This document shows positions 59,044-64,000 of a stretch of 64,000 bases of DNA, piece after piece. Origin of the DNA: Actinomycetaceae bacterium (GTDB lineage Bacteria > Actinomycetota > Actinomycetes > Actinomycetales > Actinomycetaceae); NCBI GenBank assembly GCA_030524055.1, contig JAUNHH010000001.1, forward strand, positions 1-64,000. The letters run 5' to 3'. The position numbers were made by a program, and so were the translations under genes. The notes under the pieces were generated by a model, which did no database searches, had not been told where the DNA came from, and saw nothing but the letters and a program-made list of their open reading frames with translations. How positions within the stretch are numbered: the stretch's first letter is position 1; each line of letters begins with the position of its first letter.

Positions 59044-61845
59044 ATGCCCACACTATCTACCCCGCCCGGCGCATTCTCCGCGCGCCCCGCAGGGAACGGG
59101 CGCCGGAACTCCACACGGTGGGCGCGACTTGGCCGTCATCTCAGTGCCACACTTGCTGCCATATTTTTCTCAGGCACGATGACCTCGATTGCCCCTGCCC
59201 CACCTGCCCACGCTGTTATGGCCACACCAGATGGTGGCGTTGGCAAATTTGAGCAGGTGATCGATTGGATTGATTGGACCGACGGCGGAGAAATCAATAT
59301 TCCTGACGGAAGCACCCACACTACGTGGTCTACCCCAACTCCAATTGCTCCTGATCTCTATCGCGCTTCCCATTGCACAATTTCCAATGTCACATCTTGG
59401 ACTAGCGGTGCAACTCCTGATCGCCGGGCAACAACTAATGCCTTTATTAAAGCGGGATATCAGCCGGGAAGCTGGCATAAAGATGCTCTTGCCCGCCTCT
59501 ATAACGATGGTACAAATTACAGCAATGGGGTGGAAAAACCTGGGCGAAACCAAAGGCAACGACACTCGGGGTTGCCTATTGGTTTATCCACCTCTGCACG
59601 CATCACCAATAATTTCTCCATTGGATGCCGTACCTACATTATTCAATCAGCGACGACGCCCACAAAAAATATGCTGGACGGACTTCCCAAACAGGAAATT
59701 GCTATTAATGGCGTGGTTGTCGCTGATGCTGAATCATCTAACTGGGGCAACGGCAATGAATGGATTACCGCGATTCCCCAGGCAATCGATCCTGCCCAAC
59801 CAACAACGACCCGATTTTTAGAGTCTCTACGTACTCCTGGATGTACCACGAATTCCTGGGCGGGAGTGCGCACTCAGACATTAAAAAATGGGGTTTCCGG
59901 ACAGGGAGTACAACTGCGCCCTGATGCCCCAGAATGCCACACATATGGTCCCGCTTCCGTCCTTTTCTTTGAGAATGCTAATGGCGGCCATTTTGAGGTT
60001 GCTGGCGGCGGAAGTAGCGCAATGGCGATGGGTGTCGTGGTCAATATTGATTTTGGTGACGCTCCAGAAAGCTACGGCACAGCGGGATCTGCATTTCAAC
60101 CTTCATGGGCTGGCGGCGCACTCGGAGCTGATATTCCGATTAGTCGCGCCCCAGTAGCAGGAGGAAACGGGAATTGGTTTAACCTTTCCGCGGCGCAGGC
60201 AGGGAATCAGGGGGCCGAGTCATCCTCAGCGACTGTCGCTTTAGGTTCCTTGACAGATCATGACGCTGATCCCCACGGTGGCGATGGCGCCATAGGCGAC
60301 GATCACACCGGTGAGGGTGGCCAGCCTACGACAACCAGCGACGAGGACGCCTTAGGATCCTGGGATAAGGTCATTGTCTCCACAGCTGCCTCCCAGTGGT
60401 CATTAGCTGTCAATTGTTCTGGCAGTGGCCTCGTTGGCGGGTGGGTTGATTGGAATCGCAATGGATCCTTCGAGGACACTGAAGGTTCCAACCAGGTTGT
60501 GTGCGAGGGCGGGATGGCGCAATTGAAATGGACCATCCCAGCTGACGCAAAGCGCTCTATTGTTGCTGAACGAGGTTCTGCCGCGACCTATATGCGGCTG
60601 CGTATGAGTGACGATTCCGCTGACGGCACCTACCTGCCTTTAAAGCCCACTGGAATCACGCTGAGCGGTGAGGTGGAAGACCACCCTGTTGAGGTCCGAG
60701 TTCCCGCATTAACACTGGTCAATGAGGTGGACAATACCCATGCGGGGACATTGGGGTTAAAACCTGAAGAGTGGACGCTTGAGGCAACTGATACCGCTTC
60801 ACAGGTGGTTGCTTCTGGGAAGGGCCGCATTGAAGCAGCTGCGATGGATAGTGGCGACCACGTCCTATCAGCCACATCCGATCACGCATTTGCTCCAGGT
60901 TATGACCTGACCGGTATTGAATGTCGCCCCCACCCGGACTCAATCGTCCAGAATCCCACATCGACATTTAATGCCGATACGAAAACCCTGACCCTTCAGG
61001 GGCAGGATTGGATGCTGTGTACGGTCAAACATGTGGCAAAACCGGGCACATTAACGTGGACGAAAATTGATTCCTTACACGGGTTTCCTCTGGACGCATC
61101 GAGTTGGCACCTCAAAGGCACAGGAATACCTGCAGGAACTGAGGTTTTTGATTGCGTTGGAGAAGGAACCTGTTTACCTGGGCCGTTCGATGATCGCGAC
61201 GATCGCTCAGGGTATTTCCGAGTTGAGAATGTGCCCTGGGGCACTGATTTTACGCTAAGCGAAAACAACGTACCTTTCGGATACGTGCCAATTGGAGGAG
61301 AGCTCGAACTTTCCCCTATTGATGGTGCTCACTTAGAGAGCACACTAGTGAATCATCCTAATGGCGTGCCAAATGACCGACTAAAGGGATCGGTGTCGTG
61401 GAAAAAGACTGACCCAGAGGGTAATCCTTTAGGTGGGTCATCATGGTTTATTTGGCATGCAGGTATTCCCGGTGGGACCACAGTTGAAGATTGTGTTGCT
61501 GACAGCCCTACCCAGTGCTTAACGTTCTACCCCTATGATTCTGATCCTGCGCCTGGCTCATTCTCTGTCGAAGGCCTTGATTGGGATTGGGCACCATCAG
61601 CCATTCAGGAAGCACGAGCGCCAGAAGGCTATCTCCGCGATGACACACAACATGTCTTTGACGTTACTGGTGGTGCGAATTTTGTCTTCGACCAGCCAAT
61701 GGTGAATCATCGGATTAATGTCCCAGCGATTCCATTAACTGGAGGAATGGCCGAAGATATCTACCGCTATGGTGGCGGGGGTGTTTTGGTAGCAGCTGCT
61801 ATTGGCGGATTTATTGCGTGGAAGAAGCGTCGCCAGAGCGCTTAG
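59044..61845 (+). CDS. LPxTG-type surface adhesin / tip-pilin-like protein
   Basis: About 933 residues. An export signal (basic HLSATLAAIFFSGTMTSIAPAPPAHA) is followed by a large N-terminal adhesive region (about 30-340). A GEVED-type domain (about 345-570) carries DFGDAPESYGTAG, DEDALGSWD and DWNRNGSFEDTEGS. Two Spa/prealbumin-like domains follow (about 685-885, LTWTKIDSLHGFPLDASSWHL and VSWKKTDPEGNPLGGSSWF). The end is a sorting signal IPLTGG near 896, a TM and KKRRQSA. The layout resembles Actinomyces fimbrial tip proteins. ATG at 59044 has CGGAGG 9 bases upstream; an upstream ATG at 58972 lacks one. The 3' end overlaps srtC by 35 bp, tail to tail. Confidence 0.88.
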   Translation: MPTLSTPPGAFSARPAGNGRRNSTRWARLGRHLSATLAAIFFSGTMTSIAPAPPAHAVMATPDGGVGKFEQVIDWIDWTDGGEINIPDGSTHTTWSTPTPIAPDLYRASHCTISNVTSWTSGATPDRRATTNAFIKAGYQPGSWHKDALARLYNDGTNYSNGVEKPGRNQRQRHSGLPIGLSTSARITNNFSIGCRTYIIQSATTPTKNMLDGLPKQEIAINGVVVADAESSNWGNGNEWITAIPQAIDPAQPTTTRFLESLRTPGCTTNSWAGVRTQTLKNGVSGQGVQLRPDAPECHTYGPASVLFFENANGGHFEVAGGGSSAMAMGVVVNIDFGDAPESYGTAGSAFQPSWAGGALGADIPISRAPVAGGNGNWFNLSAAQAGNQGAESSSATVALGSLTDHDADPHGGDGAIGDDHTGEGGQPTTTSDEDALGSWDKVIVSTAASQWSLAVNCSGSGLVGGWVDWNRNGSFEDTEGSNQVVCEGGMAQLKWTIPADAKRSIVAERGSAATYMRLRMSDDSADGTYLPLKPTGITLSGEVEDHPVEVRVPALTLVNEVDNTHAGTLGLKPEEWTLEATDTASQVVASGKGRIEAAAMDSGDHVLSATSDHAFAPGYDLTGIECRPHPDSIVQNPTSTFNADTKTLTLQGQDWMLCTVKHVAKPGTLTWTKIDSLHGFPLDASSWHLKGTGIPAGTEVFDCVGEGTCLPGPFDDRDDRSGYFRVENVPWGTDFTLSENNVPFGYVPIGGELELSPIDGAHLESTLVNHPNGVPNDRLKGSVSWKKTDPEGNPLGGSSWFIWHAGIPGGTTVEDCVADSPTQCLTFYPYDSDPAPGSFSVEGLDWDWAPSAIQEARAPEGYLRDDTQHVFDVTGGANFVFDQPMVNHRINVPAIPLTGGMAEDIYRYGGGGVLVAAAIGGFIAWKKRRQSA

Positions 61846-62755
61846 TGCGGGGCGGGTAGCCTGCCCTCCACACATAAATAATGGCCGCAATAATAATGGC
61901 GGGAATATAGATGGCCCACCATGGAAAACGTGGGATATCTGGGGTGGAACCCGCCTTCGCAATGTCAACAGCTGGGGTGGGAAGCACCCTTTCCCCGGTG
62001 AGCAAAATACGGTGAGAGTTCACCCCTAGCGGCGTACAGGTCACTAATGTGGCGAGGTCGCGGCCTTCTTCTACCCGCAGGGATTCATTTTCATGCGGTT
62101 CCACTACTTGAATGGTGTGCACGCGGTAGGTCAGTACCTCATCGAAGACCTCAATGGTAAAGGTGTCGCCCTCGACAACTTTATCGAGGTCGCTAAAAAG
62201 TCGTGCTTCAGCAAGGCCACGGTGGGCGGTGAGGACACTGCGTGTAGAAGAACCCCCTACGGGTAGTGACGTCCCTTCAAGATGTCCCACGCCCTTGAGG
62301 AGGGTCTCATCACTGGTGCCATGGTAAATCGGCAAATCGACGTCAATACTGGGGATCCGCACCCGCCCCATCAGCCCATTGTCACTGGCTCGTAAGATTG
62401 AGGCATAGTCCAGTTTTTCATTGTCGCTGCTGCCCGTGCCCGTTGGAATATTCGTATGTGCTTCTACTAATGCGCCAGAATGTAGGGCCCCGTTATACGC
62501 ATGCGCCTGTTCGATTTGTGCCTTCGGGTCCGGCTCAACTGTGGCAGCACTCTGAGCCGCCTGGGTAATGATTTTTGACTGGTTATATTGACTGACCCAA
62601 TTCGATATCGTCGGGTAGTTCAGGACAAGGGTGCCAGCAATAGTGAGAATGGCGGTGACAAGCGCTAAATAATCCAAACGCCACCGGCCCTTTTTATGTG
62701 TGCCGTGCATGCGGATTTTCCGGTGATGCGGACCTGGTCGCTGTTGTGAAGTCAT
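61811..62755 (-). CDS. srtC: Class C sortase (pilus polymerase)
   Basis: 314 residues. An N-terminal TM (about 28-50) precedes the catalytic beta-barrel, which has MGRVRIPSIDVDLPIYHGTSDETLLKGVGHLEGTSLPVGG, the His in SVLTAHRGLAEARLF and Cys/Arg in LVTCTPLGVNSHRILLTGER. A second C-terminal TM (FPWWAIYIPAIIIAAIIYVW) is characteristic of class C. It links pilin subunits through a lysine of one and the LPxTG threonine of the next. The usual DPF/DPW lid is not evident. ATG at 62755 (TSQQRPGPHH) follows AAAGG. It is downstream of the shaft pilin gene across a strong hairpin. Confidence 0.93.
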   Translation of the reverse strand: MTSQQRPGPHHRKIRMHGTHKKGRWRLDYLALVTAILTIAGTLVLNYPTISNWVSQYNQSKIITQAAQSAATVEPDPKAQIEQAHAYNGALHSGALVEAHTNIPTGTGSSDNEKLDYASILRASDNGLMGRVRIPSIDVDLPIYHGTSDETLLKGVGHLEGTSLPVGGSSTRSVLTAHRGLAEARLFSDLDKVVEGDTFTIEVFDEVLTYRVHTIQVVEPHENESLRVEEGRDLATLVTCTPLGVNSHRILLTGERVLPTPAVDIAKAGSTPDIPRFPWWAIYIPAIIIAAIIYVWRAGYPPRTKRSGDASSTQ

Positions 62756-62775
62756 ATGCCCTACCTTTCTCACAC

Positions 62776-62810
62776 CAATGTGGCGGGGAGGATTCCTCCC
62801 CGCCACATTG
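62776..62810 (-). terminator. Strong hairpin between pilin and sortase genes
   Basis: CAATGTGGCGGGGAGG and CCTCCCCGCCACATTG make a perfect 16-bp stem with a 3-base loop. It lies 62 bp after the pilin stop and 21 bp before srtC. No long T-run follows on the minus strand, so it may act as a partial terminator or as an RNA stabiliser that keeps pilin above sortase. Confidence 0.88.
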
Positions 62811-62872
62811 ACGGTGCTAATAGTGCGCGCGGTCTAGGTGACCAGGCCTATTCCACTCGCACTATATTCCTT

Positions 62873-64000
62873 TCAGTGCTGTTCTTGACGACGACGCCGT
62901 AGAAGGAAGACGCCAACGGCAAAGAACAACAGTGCACCACCCACAAGGCCCATCAGCACCTCACCATTTGCACCTGTAAGGGGGAGCTGAGGAACAGCTT
63001 GACGGGTATTGGAAATGGGGAAATCAAAAGGAGAATCGGGACCATTGCCAGAGTAGATAGCAATACCACGCGGTGTGGGATCAAGGGCGAAGCCTGCTGG
63101 GGCAACAGTTTCCTGAATCACATAGCAACGGTAGCGATTGGCCACATCGGGTTCATCTGTACCAACACCCTCACCTTTATCCACATAGAGGCCCTCAAGG
63201 GTGACATCACCACCGGCATCACTCTCAAATTCGGTGGCGCCATTAATACTGATGGGATTGTCATCCTTTTTCTGAGCATTGTTACAGTCCGCCGCGTAGG
63301 GCTCAGCAGCTTCAAAGACCTTGAACTTTGCCCCGGCAAGGCCACCATCCTGCGGTGTCTGACCGGCATCATATTTGCGGATGACATAGTCGCCCCAGGT
63401 ACTCACGACCTTGTTACTCGGCACAGTTGAGGCAGTGCCATCCCCTGGATAACGAAGTCCTGGCGGGTTCCCCTTGCCATTAGGCGTTACAGGTTGAGGG
63501 CCAATAGGGGCAGCCGGAGCATCAGGAGAGATCACCGTACTAAAAACTACATACGCTTGGTTATCGAGGTCACCCCCACCCCAAGGGCGTTCTTTAACTT
63601 TCGCGTCAATAGTCAGGCGCAGATAGCGATTTGGTGCAGCTTTCAGTTGGCGCAGTGCTGCCAAATCAGTGGTTTGGCTTGCCGCCCACTGATTGAGTTC
63701 ATCCACTTCAGCACCATACTGACTTGTACTCACAGTGGTATAGATACCGTCCGGATTGGTCGTATCAGACAGAGCAAGACTCTTCACACTAATGTCACTG
63801 TGCTGAGCGCGCATATTGTCCACAATCGAGAAAAAGCGGAAATGCTCATTAGCTCCCAGGCTTGGGATTTTTGTGGTGATCGTATAGGTCACCTGATTGG
63901 CGGTTCCCACACCAGAACTGTTAACGGTCACCGTCTTTTTTGGCGCTTCGGCAACAGTGTTTTTCGGGTAAACATTAACTTCGTACAACCAACCCTGAGA
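62873..64000 (-). CDS. LPLTG-anchored major shaft pilin (5' end outside window)
   Basis: The C-terminal 375 residues or so are present; the frame is open to the right edge. A pilin motif WLYEVNVYPKN (near 63960-63995) supplies the lysine joined by the sortase. An isopeptide-type domain follows. The last domain begins YVIRKYDAGQTPQDGGLAGAKFKVFEA and contains the E-box YRCYVIQETVAPAGFAL. The end is QLPLTG, a TM and RRRRQEQH. This is the SpaA/SpaH/FimA-type shaft subunit. Two cysteines in the last domain (YAADCNN and YRCYV) could form a disulfide, which would need an exported thiol oxidase. Confidence 0.92.
   Translation of the reverse strand, partial: SQGWLYEVNVYPKNTVAEAPKKTVTVNSSGVGTANQVTYTITTKIPSLGANEHFRFFSIVDNMRAQHSDISVKSLALSDTTNPDGIYTTVSTSQYGAEVDELNQWAASQTTDLAALRQLKAAPNRYLRLTIDAKVKERPWGGGDLDNQAYVVFSTVISPDAPAAPIGPQPVTPNGKGNPPGLRYPGDGTASTVPSNKVVSTWGDYVIRKYDAGQTPQDGGLAGAKFKVFEAAEPYAADCNNAQKKDDNPISINGATEFESDAGGDVTLEGLYVDKGEGVGTDEPDVANRYRCYVIQETVAPAGFALDPTPRGIAIYSGNGPDSPFDFPISNTRQAVPQLPLTGANGEVLMGLVGGALLFFAVGVFLLRRRRQEQH

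Overview
The window looks like a chromosomal segment of a moderately GC-rich actinobacterium, most likely in or near the Actinomycetaceae (Actinomyces/Schaalia/Actinotignum type). The basis is a WhiB protein, a GuaB3-type IMPDH paralogue, a CIRCE-controlled groES, a class C sortase with an LPLTG pilin, many GTG/TTG starts, a zinc-type S14, and no rpsD between rpsK and rpoA. No rRNA or tRNA genes were seen. Genus and species cannot be fixed from the sequence alone.

Layout. 1-1004: trailer part of a type I-E-like CRISPR array (17 near-identical repeats, 61-bp period, open at the left edge). 1005-1847: a foreign-looking segment with one or two small ORFs. 1848-2178: six decayed repeats of the same array, still on a 60-61-bp period. 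2281-10499: lipoprotein, barstar, guaB3, MMPL transporter, a DnaQ-like exonuclease, guaB and a MerR regulator. 10737-16168 (mostly plus strand): whiB, a DsbA-like/CcdA pair, groES (minus), a THUMP-like methyltransferase and a YbdK-type carboxylate-amine ligase. 16221-29174 (minus strand): glmS-nnr-glcU-alr-tsaE-tsaB-rimI, then sdhCAB and a zinc-ribbon membrane protein, then tsaD. 29287-37854: coaA (plus), glmM, rpsI-rplM, a CPBP protease and truA-pulA. 37973-58451: the S10, spc and alpha ribosomal operons on the minus strand. These are broken by a 0.9-kb gap between rpsQ and rplN, a terminator between rplO and secY, and a three-gene exopolysaccharide-type cluster between map and infA. 58452-64000: promoter region of the S10 operon, then a pilus locus with a plus-strand tip-like adhesin converging on a class C sortase and an LPLTG shaft pilin that runs off the right edge.

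How the genes work together. The ribosomal, rpoA, infA, secY, adk and map genes form the growth core. GlmS and GlmM supply glucosamine phosphates for UDP-GlcNAc, which peptidoglycan and probably the exopolysaccharide cluster use. TsaB, TsaE and TsaD make the t6A tRNA modification. The pilin, sortase and adhesin build a covalent pilus, and the DsbA/CcdA pair may fold exported proteins.

The most unusual signal is the 12-mer ACGAGGGCGGGG (nearly always followed by C or T). It occurs 24 times exactly, on both strands, with more than ten one-mismatch copies. Three quarters of the exact copies are intergenic, and many sit as inverted pairs at gene ends. This is how DNA-uptake sequences behave in Neisseria; I know of no such element described in actinobacteria.
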